Assembly: GCA_029259935.1 (NCBI GenBank)
Contig: JAJDEH010000471.1
Location: forward strand, 1-9,679
Reading direction: 5' to 3'
Length of the DNA: 9,679 bases
From: Planctomycetota bacterium
GTDB lineage: Bacteria > Planctomycetota > Planctomycetia > Pirellulales > Pirellulaceae
The notes beneath the pieces are model-generated. The model made no database searches. It was not told where the DNA came from and was given only the letters and a program-made list of their open reading frames with translations. Below are positions 1 to 6,662 of the stretch, one piece after another. The position numbers and the translations under genes are program-made. The stretch's first letter is position 1; each line of letters begins with the position of its first letter.

Positions 1-678
1 TGGGGCGACGTGGCCATCACGGCGGAACTGATTCGTAAAAACCTGCCGCAAGTTGTGAAAACGGTTGATCGGCGATCTGAGATTGCCCAGCGGTGGGCCA
101 TCTGGCGTGAAGAAAAGAAGAAGCGCCAGCAAGACGACAAAGGGAAAGGAGTGAACTCCGCTTCGATTTTCGCGGCGTTGACCACGCATGCTCCGGACGA
201 CGCCGTGATCGCGGTGGATGTCGGCAACAATACCTATTCATTCGGGCGCTATTTTGAATCGGCCAATCAACGCGTCTTGATGTCTGGTTATCTCGGCTCG
301 ATCGGCTTCGCATTTCCGGCCGCGATGGGAGCCTGGGCGGCCAACACGGGACGGCCGGTGATTTCGGTCAGCGGCGATGGCGGATTCTGCCAGTATTTGG
401 CCGAGTTCACGACGGCCGTCAAGTACGGTATGAACATTACTCACCTGCTGCTGAACAATTGCGAACTGGGCAAGATCTCGAAAGAGCAGCGGGCGGCTGA
501 GTTCGAGGTCTGGCAAACGTCGCTCCACAATCCAAACTTCGCGGAATTCGCGCAGGCTTGTGGCGGGCACGGCGTCCGCGTGACGGAAGCCGCGCAGCTT
601 GACGAGGCACTTGCCGCGGCCATCGCCTTCGATGGGCCGGCCTTGGTGGAAGTGATTTCGGACGCGGAACTTATTTAA
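1..678 (+). CDS. Thiamine-diphosphate-dependent enzyme, C-terminal part (pyruvate oxidase / acetolactate synthase-like), 5' truncated
   Basis: The reading frame is open from the first base, so the gene begins upstream; the in-frame GTG at 10 is probably not the start. The 225 visible residues match the C-terminal ThDP-binding domain of the PoxB/acetolactate synthase superfamily. The ThDP-Mg motif runs from GDGG (about visible residues 125-128) to the NN pair (152-153), followed by LGKISKEQ, where these enzymes have a G-x-[IV] segment. A glycine/alanine-rich stretch (GYLGSIGFAFPAAMGA) precedes it, as in this family. The later HNPNFAEFAQACGG resembles the PoxB pattern. Family members decarboxylate pyruvate or related 2-oxo acids using ThDP, often with FAD. 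The N-terminal PYR and FAD-type domains are off-window, so the substrate cannot be assigned. The protein ends soon after VEVISDAELI and seems to lack the longer lipid-binding tail of E. coli PoxB. The superfamily is secure; the exact enzyme is not. Confidence 0.85.
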   Translation, partial: WGDVAITAELIRKNLPQVVKTVDRRSEIAQRWAIWREEKKKRQQDDKGKGVNSASIFAALTTHAPDDAVIAVDVGNNTYSFGRYFESANQRVLMSGYLGSIGFAFPAAMGAWAANTGRPVISVSGDGGFCQYLAEFTTAVKYGMNITHLLLNNCELGKISKEQRAAEFEVWQTSLHNPNFAEFAQACGGHGVRVTEAAQLDEALAAAIAFDGPALVEVISDAELI

Positions 679-760
679 TGGTGCAATGAACGACTATCGA
701 TAAATGTCACCAGCAATCGAGCATGGAACGTAATGGAAAACTTGGTTCGACCCCCTCTAA

Positions 761-781
761 CTCCCCCTTGGCAAGGGGGAG
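761..781. repeat. Perfect GC-rich hairpin in the gap 679-824; possible terminator or dispersed palindrome
   Basis: CTCCCCCTT (761-769) and AAGGGGGAG (773-781) are perfect inverted 9-base arms around a GGC loop. No T-run follows, so it is not a textbook factor-independent terminator, although it sits about 80 bases after the stop of the ThDP enzyme. A second small palindrome, TCCGT-TGT-ACGGA (795-807), lies between it and the next ribosome binding site. The rest of the gap shows no coding potential. It could be a 3' RNA-stabilising element, a terminator, or a mobile REP-like palindrome. Confidence 0.6.
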
Positions 782-813
782 AACTAAAAGTCCCTCCGTT
801 GTACGGACGGGCT

Positions 814-819
814 AGGAGG
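814..819 (+). promoter_or_regulatory. Strong Shine-Dalgarno AGGAGG
   Basis: A full AGGAGG ends five bases before the ATG at 825 and fixes that start. It is the best ribosome binding site in the window; most other genes here have weak ones, which suggests the small membrane protein is translated efficiently. Confidence 0.85.
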
Positions 820-824
820 AGTTC

Positions 825-1223
825 ATGAACGACACCGCGGTTTGGGCCGCCCCGCTCATTTTGTTGCCGGGGGTCGGGCTGTTGATTCTTTCGACTTCCT
901 CCCGATTTGGACAATTGCATCAAGAACTGCTTCGTCAACGGGATGAAGGCCACTCTCGGGCCGTGCAGACGTTGGTTCGCCGGGGACGCCTGCTGCATAG
1001 TTCGCTGGTTGGCCTCTACATTAGTGTGATGCTGCTGACGATATCCAGCGTTTTGGGAACCTTGATCAACCGCTGGTTGATGGTTGCGAAATGGATCCCT
1101 GAAACACTCAGCTTTTTGGGAATACTCGTGATCGCCTTTTCGGCGATTCAGTTGATACGTGAATCAAAACTGTTGATCGCCGTCATCCTGGATGCGGCGG
1201 GAAACATGAATTCGAAAGCCTAA
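825..1223 (+). CDS. Small integral membrane protein, DUF2721-like
   Basis: This 132-residue protein has three hydrophobic segments, at about residues 6-26, 58-81 and 94-112. A basic, cytosol-like linker (about 27-57) contains RQRDEG and RRGR between the first two segments. Length, three-helix layout, the early LLPGVGLLILSTSSRF segment and a closing basic stretch before the last hydrophobic part fit the uncharacterised DUF2721 family of bacterial inner-membrane proteins. No catalytic motif is visible and the function is unknown. The start is supported by the AGGAGG at 814-819. The next gene begins 22 bases downstream, so the two are probably cotranscribed. The family name is recalled from pattern, not from a search. 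Confidence 0.75.
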   Translation: MNDTAVWAAPLILLPGVGLLILSTSSRFGQLHQELLRQRDEGHSRAVQTLVRRGRLLHSSLVGLYISVMLLTISSVLGTLINRWLMVAKWIPETLSFLGILVIAFSAIQLIRESKLLIAVILDAAGNMNSKA

Positions 1224-1245
1224 CTCTCAAGAAAAAGGATTTGTT

Positions 1246-1992
1246 ATGCCACTGAGCGAAAAACAAGAAAAAATGTGTAGCGAAAGCAAATGGGATTTCT
1301 CTGATCTCAGCGCGTTATTCCTCAACTGCACGCTGAAGAAGTCGCCCGAGATGTCGCACACCCAAGGGCTGGTCGACATTTCGACGGCGATCATGGAAAA
1401 GAACGGCGTCACCTGCGAAACGTTGCGCCCGGTCGACTATGACATCGCCTTCGGCGTGTGGCCCGACATGACCGAACATGGCTGGGAAAAAGACGATTGG
1501 CCCCAGATCTCCAAGAAAGTCATGGCCGCCGATATCTTGGTCATCGCGGCTTCGATCTGGCTGGGCGAAAAGACGTCCGTGGCCACGCAGGCGGTCGAAC
1601 GGCTCTATTCCGAGTCGCATCTGTTCAATGACCAGGGACAGTACATCTACTACGGGCGTGTCGGCGGGTGCTTGATTACCGGCAACGAAGACGGTGCCAA
1701 GCATTGCTCGATGAACCTTCTGTATTCGTTGCAGCACCTGGGCTACGTCATTCCGCCTCAGGCGGACGCGGCTTGGCTGGGCGAAGCAGGCCCCGGGCCG
1801 TCCTATCTCGATCCGGGTTCCGGCGGTCCGGAAAATGAATTCACGAATCGCAATACCACCTTCATGACGTGGAATTTGCTGCACATGGCTCGCATGATCA
1901 AGGATGCGGGAGGAATTCCGGCTCACGGCAACCAGCGCACCTTGTGGGACGCCGGCTGCCGGCCCGACTTTCCCAATCCCGAACATCGATGA
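1246..1992 (+). CDS. Flavodoxin-family NAD(P)H-dependent oxidoreductase
   Basis: This 248-residue protein has a flavodoxin-like fold. A first beta-strand and FMN phosphate-binding loop lie at about residues 23-40 (ALFLNCTLKKSPEMSHTQ), followed by a helix (GLVDISTAIMEKNG). The strand-loop ADILVIAASIWLGEKTS (about 96-111) matches the second FMN-contacting loop of this family (usually P-x-W-x-G). The strand VGGCLITGNEDGAKH (about 139-153) is the third flavin-contacting segment. The C-terminal extension after about residue 175 is glycine/proline-rich. Such proteins carry FMN and reduce quinones, nitro or azo compounds, or supply electrons; the substrate is not predictable. AAGGA at 1235-1239, six bases before the ATG, supports the start. 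Its stop overlaps a possible ATG start of the next gene (ATGA at 1989-1992), indicating an operon. Confidence 0.82.
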   Translation: MPLSEKQEKMCSESKWDFSDLSALFLNCTLKKSPEMSHTQGLVDISTAIMEKNGVTCETLRPVDYDIAFGVWPDMTEHGWEKDDWPQISKKVMAADILVIAASIWLGEKTSVATQAVERLYSESHLFNDQGQYIYYGRVGGCLITGNEDGAKHCSMNLLYSLQHLGYVIPPQADAAWLGEAGPGPSYLDPGSGGPENEFTNRNTTFMTWNLLHMARMIKDAGGIPAHGNQRTLWDAGCRPDFPNPEHR

Positions 1993-2030
1993 GCCCCGAA
2001 TTTCACGCCATTCAACTACGGAGAGTTGGT

Positions 2031-2930
2031 ATGCATCAAGCGACGACCGCGCTGGTGATCATCATGGGCGTGAATTTGTACGCCGCCTTGGCCGCCCGTG
2101 CGCAAGATGAAGAAATTTCGTTCTCCATGCCGCTCGTGGAAGCGGAGGACGCGTTTGTCGAGTCGCGGCGAGCGGGCGAATCCGATCCTTTCGAGGAACG
2201 CATCGAAACCGAGCGGCACGATTTTACTCAGTCAACCACCACCGTGGGCCGCGGCGTCGTTCAGTTCGAAGCAGGCTACTCGTATTTCTACAAGGACGAA
2301 AACGAAGAACGAGAGCAGTCGCACACGACTCCCGAATTGCTCGTGCGAATCGGCCTTGCCGAGCACGTCGAGTTTCGCGTCCGCTATAACGAAGTGTGGC
2401 GGTTCGTCGACGAGCATGCAGGCGAGTCCGGATCGGAAGATCTACGCTGGGGATTGAAGCTGCGCGCGACCGACCAATGCAACTGGGTTCCCGAAAGCGC
2501 CGTCGAGTTGCGATTCACAGCGCCAACCGGCAGCCGAGAGTGGTCGACGGAAAGGGTCGAGTTTGGTCTCGACTACATTTACGGATGGCGGCTCAACGAA
2601 CGCGCGGAGATTTACGGATCCACTGGATTTGCAACCAATGCGCTGGGTGATTTTTCGCTGCTGCCTGATGAACAAGCCGGCGACCACTTCATGCTGTACA
2701 CGCAATCGGTCGCGCTGGGCTATGAAATGACCGAACAAACCACGTTGTATACGGAGTTCTTCGGGCTGTTCGCCGATGGATTGGCGGAAGACCAGAATCC
2801 GGTCTTCTTCAACGTGGGCGTGGACTTCTATGTGACGGACGACGTTGTCGTTGACTTTCGGGTCGGCATGGGATTGAACGGGGATTCCGATGATCTGTTC
2901 GCGGGTGCCGGCGGCGGCTGGCGATTTTAG
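2031..2930 (+). CDS. Exported outer-membrane beta-barrel, phenol-degradation MetA-type 'transporter'
   Basis: This 299-residue protein starts with a hydrophobic export signal (about residues 6-24, ending ALAARA before QDEE). After an acidic linker, the segment ETERHDFTQSTTTVGRG leads into alternating hydrophobic/polar strands rich in Tyr, Phe and Glu. These include QFEAGYSYFY, VEFRVRYN, VEFGLDYIYGWRL and FNVGVDFYV, and the chain ends in GGGWRF. A terminal aromatic residue is typical of outer-membrane barrels. This fits PF13557, which planctomycetes encode in many copies; the name 'transporter' is by homology and no substrate is known. The chosen ATG has GGAGA seven bases upstream. An alternative in-frame ATG at 1989 overlaps the previous stop (ATGA) and would add 14 residues, including two arginines that would give the signal peptide a positive n-region. 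Either start is possible. Confidence 0.78.
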   Translation: MHQATTALVIIMGVNLYAALAARAQDEEISFSMPLVEAEDAFVESRRAGESDPFEERIETERHDFTQSTTTVGRGVVQFEAGYSYFYKDENEEREQSHTTPELLVRIGLAEHVEFRVRYNEVWRFVDEHAGESGSEDLRWGLKLRATDQCNWVPESAVELRFTAPTGSREWSTERVEFGLDYIYGWRLNERAEIYGSTGFATNALGDFSLLPDEQAGDHFMLYTQSVALGYEMTEQTTLYTEFFGLFADGLAEDQNPVFFNVGVDFYVTDDVVVDFRVGMGLNGDSDDLFAGAGGGWRF

Positions 2931-2949
2931 ATGCGTTTAATGCGGAGAT

Positions 2950-2990
2950 AAAGTTTCGAGGCGGGTGCTCGGCCACTCGCCAACTTTAAT
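2950..2990 (+). terminator. Possible terminator hairpin after the beta-barrel gene
   Basis: GGCGGGTG (2960-2967) pairs with CACTCGCC (2974-2981) around a 6-base loop, with one G.T wobble. An outer AAAGTT (2950-2955) pairs with AACTTT (2982-2987) across a 4-base bulge. The 3' arm runs into a short T-rich stretch. It lies in the 84-base gap between the beta-barrel gene and egtB and would separate the two gene groups. The T-run is weak, so this is tentative. Confidence 0.4.
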
Positions 2991-3014
2991 GAAAGGCTTG
3001 CACGGAAAACGTTT

Positions 3015-4304
3015 ATGAATGACCGGATGGATGGATCGGCCTTGGCGACGGCTTCGACGTTGGAAGAACAGTACTTGCGCGTAAGGAACTTTACGGAACG
3101 TCTTTGCGACCCGCTGTCACCAGAGGATTGCACGATACAGTCCATGCCGGACGCCAGCCCGGCGCGTTGGCACATGGCACACACCACGTGGTTCTTCGAA
3201 ACATTTTTGCTGGATAAGCTTGGCGACTACAAACCGTATGATCCCAGCTACAGACATCTCTTCAATTCCTACTACAACGCCGTGGGAAAGCAATTCCCGC
3301 GACCGCGGCGCGGCTTGTTGTCGCGGCCAGGGCATGGCGAGGTCTTGGCGTATCGGCAGTATGTCGACGAGCACATGCTCGAGCTTCTAGGCAAAGCTGA
3401 TCGCTGGCCCGATGGTTTTTCACGGGTTGTGGAGGTCGGGCTGCACCATGAACAGCAACACCAAGAACTCATCTTGACCGACATTAAGCATGTTCTTTCG
3501 TGCAATCCGTTGCGGCCCGCTTATCGAGACGGGATCTTCGCGACATCCGACGGTGAGTTCCCACAAGAATCGCAATCGTTTGACGAGGGCGTCTATTGGA
3601 TCGGCCACGATGGTGATGGGTTCGCGTTCGACAACGAATCACCGAAGCACCGTCTGTTCCTCAATTCGTTCGCGATCAGCAATCGGCTTGTCACCTGTGG
3701 CGAGTACATCGACTTTATTGAAGACGGGGGGTATCGGCGGCCGGACATGTGGTTGTCGCTGGGGTGGCAAGCCGTCAATGAGGGTGAATGGGACGCGCCA
3801 CTTTACTGGCTCCAACGCAAGGGCACATGGTGTCACTTTACCTTGACGGGAATGAAAGATATTCAACCCGATCTGCCAGTCTGTCATCTAAGCTATTTTG
3901 AAGCCGACGCGTTCGCCCGCTGGGCCGGCCAACGGCTTCCAAGCGAAGGCGAGTGGGAATTGGCAGCGAAGCCGAGCGCGCCGGCGGAAGGATTCGTCGA
4001 CTCCCTCCTCGATGGCGATTTCGCGATTCATCCTCAAGGCCATCACCTTGGCGGGACCGCAAGCAACCAGTTTTATGGCCACGTTTGGGAGTGGACCGCC
4101 AGTCCTTACAGCGCGTACCCCGGCTATCGCGCCGCCGCGGGAGCACTCGGAGAGTACAACGGCAAGTTCATGTGCAACCAATTCGTGCTGCGGGGCGGTT
4201 CGTGCGCCACGTCCAGCGACCACATTCGCGGCTCGTACCGCAACTTCTTCCCACCGGAAGCTCGCTGGCAGTTTAGCGGCCTGCGCCTCGCCTGGGACAT
4301 CTAG
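3015..4304 (+). CDS. egtB: EgtB-type non-haem iron sulfoxide synthase (ergothioneine biosynthesis)
   Basis: This 429-residue protein has the full EgtB architecture: an N-terminal DinB-like helical domain (about 15-165) and a C-terminal formylglycine-generating-enzyme (FGE/sulfatase-modifying) domain (about 185-429). The 3-His iron site is recognisable as RWHMAHT with H56, and HHEQQHQE with the H145-x3-H149 pair. FGE-type landmarks include the segment around GFAFDNESPKH, RLPSEGEWELAA, HVWEWTASPY, LRGGSC and the closing SYRNFFPPEARWQFSGLRLA. EgtB uses O2 and Fe(II) to join trimethylhistidine (hercynine) to cysteine or gamma-glutamylcysteine as a sulfoxide. Which thiol this enzyme would use cannot be read from sequence. 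The methyltransferase EgtD that makes hercynine is absent from the window, so the enzyme may be unlinked from its partner or act on something else. The Shine-Dalgarno is weak; an ATG at 3027 is an alternative start. It heads a four-gene run with 34 bases to the next gene. Confidence 0.9.
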   Translation: MNDRMDGSALATASTLEEQYLRVRNFTERLCDPLSPEDCTIQSMPDASPARWHMAHTTWFFETFLLDKLGDYKPYDPSYRHLFNSYYNAVGKQFPRPRRGLLSRPGHGEVLAYRQYVDEHMLELLGKADRWPDGFSRVVEVGLHHEQQHQELILTDIKHVLSCNPLRPAYRDGIFATSDGEFPQESQSFDEGVYWIGHDGDGFAFDNESPKHRLFLNSFAISNRLVTCGEYIDFIEDGGYRRPDMWLSLGWQAVNEGEWDAPLYWLQRKGTWCHFTLTGMKDIQPDLPVCHLSYFEADAFARWAGQRLPSEGEWELAAKPSAPAEGFVDSLLDGDFAIHPQGHHLGGTASNQFYGHVWEWTASPYSAYPGYRAAAGALGEYNGKFMCNQFVLRGGSCATSSDHIRGSYRNFFPPEARWQFSGLRLAWDI

Positions 4305-4338
4305 TCAAGAGCTATCCTCCACCGAACAGACCACGTCC

Positions 4339-5745
4339 ATGAAAGCATCCATGTCCAGCGACGTCGCATCATTGCCGGTTGCCTTTGAAAGTGGCCGCGA
4401 GATCAAGAGTACGTCCAGCCTCTGCCCCGAGTGCCTCGCCAAGATACCGGCGAAGGTCCTCGAACGAGACGGGCAGGTCTTCATGGATAAGGCCTGTCCA
4501 ACGCACGGACAGTTCACCGTGCTACTGGCCAGCGACGCGCGGCATTACTATGTCGCCGACGCCAACATCGAAGCGGTGGCCTGTTGTTGCAGCCCTGGCC
4601 AACATTGCGGCGACCAAGTGGCCAATCACAGTTGCAACATGCTGATCGAGATCACGCAAAGTTGCAATCTGACCTGCCCCACTTGCTACGCCGGATCCTC
4701 GCCGCAAAACAAGTCGTTCCTGTCCGTCGGCGAATTCACCGCGCTGATCGACAAATTGCTGGAACAGGGAAAGGGCGACGCGGACTTGATTCAACTGTCG
4801 GGTGGCGAACCGACGATTCATCCCGATTTCTTCGAGATCGTCGAAATCGCGCTGGCCAAGGGCATCAAGCAGATCTACGTCAACACCAACGGAGTCCTGC
4901 TTGCCAAGGAAGCCTTCGCCCAGCGGCTGGCATCTTATGGTTCGCGAGTTTCGATCTACCTGCAGTTCGACGGCTTTCGCCAGGAGACACTCGCCCTTTT
5001 GCGCGGCCGCGGCGATCTGTTGGAAACCAAACTCGCCGCCGCCGATCACTGCGAACGACTGGGATTGAATACGGTTCCCGTGATGACGCTGACGCCCGGC
5101 GTGAACGACCAAGAGGTCGGCGCGTTCCTGGAATTCGCCTCTTCGCGGCTTCGGAGCGTGCGGAAAGTCATGATTCAGCCCGCGATGTATTCCGGCCGTT
5201 ACGACAATCCCAAGCTTGTCGAGCGGATGACCCTGGCCGACGTCGTGCGGTTGATCCACGACCAGACCGATGGCGTGTTCGTCGACGACGATTTCACGCC
5301 GATCCCCTGCTCCGATCCTAACTGCTTCAGCATGGCGGCGGCCTTGCGCGGACCAGACGGGCTCATTCCGATCACGCGCTACCTGCCTCGCTATCAAGAC
5401 TGGTCGAGTGAAGCCAATCGTGCCTTAATTTCCGCGGTCGCCGACACGTTCGATTCGGCCGACTGTCTGGCGGGCTTGTTCGACTCGGTGATCGCGTCCG
5501 GCGCGCTGAGCACGCTGGCAGAAGACCAAGTCGACGCCATGTTGGATCTTTTGGAGAAGCTGCCCAACGATTCGCCTCAAGATTGGGACGGCCTGTTCGC
5601 CATCGGCATCAAGCCATTCATGGACGCCTACACCTACGACCAAGACCGCATCGACAAGTGCTGCGTTCACATTATCTCGACGGACGGCACGCCGGTGTCA
5701 TTTTGCCAGTACAACGCGATCAACCGTCCGCAAGGGAATCTCTAA
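4339..5745 (+). CDS. Radical SAM protein of the MJ0619 / tetraether lipid synthase-like type, cysteine-rich
   Basis: The 468-residue product carries the radical SAM cluster motif C109-NLT-C113-PT-C116, followed by a GGEP SAM-contact motif in LSGGEPTIHP. Before it lies a zinc- or rubredoxin-like N-terminal segment: C29-PE-C32, a K-V-x-E-R-D-G-x-V stretch, and C53-PTHG. Then come CCC (82-84), C90 and C99. Distal cysteines are C324 and C329 (PIPCSDPNCF) and C441, C442 and C456 (KCC...SFCQYN). This N-terminal C-x2-C, C-P-x-H-G plus C-terminal F-C-x-Y-N layout is what I know from MJ0619 (methanopterin ring methylation) and tetraether lipid synthase (Tes), which carry extra metal sites. Likely chemistry is radical C-C bond formation or methylation on an unknown substrate. 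An open frame extends upstream into egtB but is only an antiphase shadow. ATG 4339 begins after the egtB stop; ATG 4351 is an alternative. No clear Shine-Dalgarno is seen. Confidence 0.82.
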   Translation: MKASMSSDVASLPVAFESGREIKSTSSLCPECLAKIPAKVLERDGQVFMDKACPTHGQFTVLLASDARHYYVADANIEAVACCCSPGQHCGDQVANHSCNMLIEITQSCNLTCPTCYAGSSPQNKSFLSVGEFTALIDKLLEQGKGDADLIQLSGGEPTIHPDFFEIVEIALAKGIKQIYVNTNGVLLAKEAFAQRLASYGSRVSIYLQFDGFRQETLALLRGRGDLLETKLAAADHCERLGLNTVPVMTLTPGVNDQEVGAFLEFASSRLRSVRKVMIQPAMYSGRYDNPKLVERMTLADVVRLIHDQTDGVFVDDDFTPIPCSDPNCFSMAAALRGPDGLIPITRYLPRYQDWSSEANRALISAVADTFDSADCLAGLFDSVIASGALSTLAEDQVDAMLDLLEKLPNDSPQDWDGLFAIGIKPFMDAYTYDQDRIDKCCVHIISTDGTPVSFCQYNAINRPQGNL

Positions 5746-5767
5746 CGACTCACGCATCGGAAACGTC

Positions 5768-6652
5768 ATGCCTGAAACCGAATTACAAAATGAACTGCCA
5801 CCGAGCAACGCGGCTTGCTGCGCCCAGTTCTATGAACAGGATTGGGTGCGGGACTTGCTGGGCGAAAGCTTTCATCCGGGTGGACCCGATCTGTCGGCTC
5901 GGCTGGTGCACAGCTTGAATTTGCCGGAGGAGGCGCGGGTGCTGGACGTGGCTTGCGGGATCGGAACGACCACGTTAATGATGGCGCGACAGTTTGGACT
6001 CGACGCGGTCGGCGTCGACTTCAGCGAAGCCAATATCGAAAAGGCACGCCAAGCGTCCGCCCAGACTCCGCCGGTGATCGTCTCGTTTTTTCAGCGAAAC
6101 GCCGATTCGCTCATGCTTCCCAGCGCCAGCTTGGATGCCGTCGTTTGCGAATGTGCCGTGAGCACATTCAGCAATCAATCGCAGGTCGTTGACGAGTTTG
6201 CACGAGTGCTCAAACCGGGCGGCGTGGTGGGAATTAGCGACATGGTCGTCAACGGCGAATTGCCGGACGAAGTCGCGCGGCATGTCGCCCCGTGGACTTG
6301 CATGTCGGAAGCGCGCACGGTGGCCGGATATCAGCAGTTGTTTCTGGATGCCGGCTTCTCGATTGCCCATTATGCCGATGAATCGCATACGCTGCTCGAC
6401 TTGGTGTCCCAGCTCAAACGCAAGCTGTTGCTGGCGGGAGTGGGCAAAGCGCTGGGGGCACTGGCGGGAATGGAGATGGATCTAACCAAGCTGCGTGGCT
6501 TGCTGGCCGAGGCCACACGGCTTATCGACGACGGGACCGTGCAATACTGCCGGATGGTCTTCGCGAAGGGAACGCCTAAGCAAGTCATCCCGCCCCACGA
6601 GCCTGCACCGGCCGCGGCCCAATGCGACTGTCCTCCTGGAACCTGCTGTTGA
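5768..6652 (+). CDS. Class I SAM-dependent methyltransferase with ArsM-like cysteines and a Cys-rich tail
   Basis: This 294-residue protein has a Rossmann SAM-binding core: motif I VLDVACGIGT (58-67), acidic loop VGVDFS (81-86), motif IV-like DAVVCECAVSTF (123-134) and post-motif RVLKPGGVVGISDM (146-159). C129 in the motif-IV region and C178 (APWTCMSE) sit where arsenite methyltransferases (ArsM) keep their two essential arsenic-binding cysteines. A CC pair occurs near the N-terminus (17-18), and the chain ends QCDCPPGTCC (C286, C288, C293, C294), resembling the cysteine tails of some ArsM proteins. Methylation of a soft, thiol-coordinated substrate such as As(III) is therefore plausible, but overall identity to proven ArsM cannot be measured here and no arsenic regulator or pump is nearby. 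A ubiquinone/menaquinone-type or small-molecule methyltransferase is the alternative. It lies 22 bases after the radical SAM gene and 10 before the flavoprotein gene. Confidence 0.83.
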   Translation: MPETELQNELPPSNAACCAQFYEQDWVRDLLGESFHPGGPDLSARLVHSLNLPEEARVLDVACGIGTTTLMMARQFGLDAVGVDFSEANIEKARQASAQTPPVIVSFFQRNADSLMLPSASLDAVVCECAVSTFSNQSQVVDEFARVLKPGGVVGISDMVVNGELPDEVARHVAPWTCMSEARTVAGYQQLFLDAGFSIAHYADESHTLLDLVSQLKRKLLLAGVGKALGALAGMEMDLTKLRGLLAEATRLIDDGTVQYCRMVFAKGTPKQVIPPHEPAPAAAQCDCPPGTCC

Positions 6653-6662
6653 ATAGGCAACC

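Noticed and set aside
1315..1986. 223-residue open frame on the minus strand
   Set aside because: It mirrors the flavodoxin-family gene, which has clear FMN-binding motifs; long antisense frames are expected in this GC content.
3898..4338. Upstream extension of the radical SAM frame, giving a 615-residue product overlapping egtB
   Set aside because: The first ~147 residues lie in another frame over the conserved FGE domain of egtB, have low-complexity Ser/Ala/Arg composition and no family features. The conserved radical SAM sequence starts after 4339.
4522..5397. 291-residue open frame on the minus strand
   Set aside because: It is antisense to the conserved radical SAM gene; its sequence shows Arg/His/Gly-rich shadow composition and no motif, and it has no ribosome binding site of note.
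5768..6652. Calling the methyltransferase EgtD, the usual EgtB partner
   Set aside because: EgtD proteins are about 320 residues with a different fold region and motif set; this protein has ArsM-like cysteines and a generic class I SAM core.
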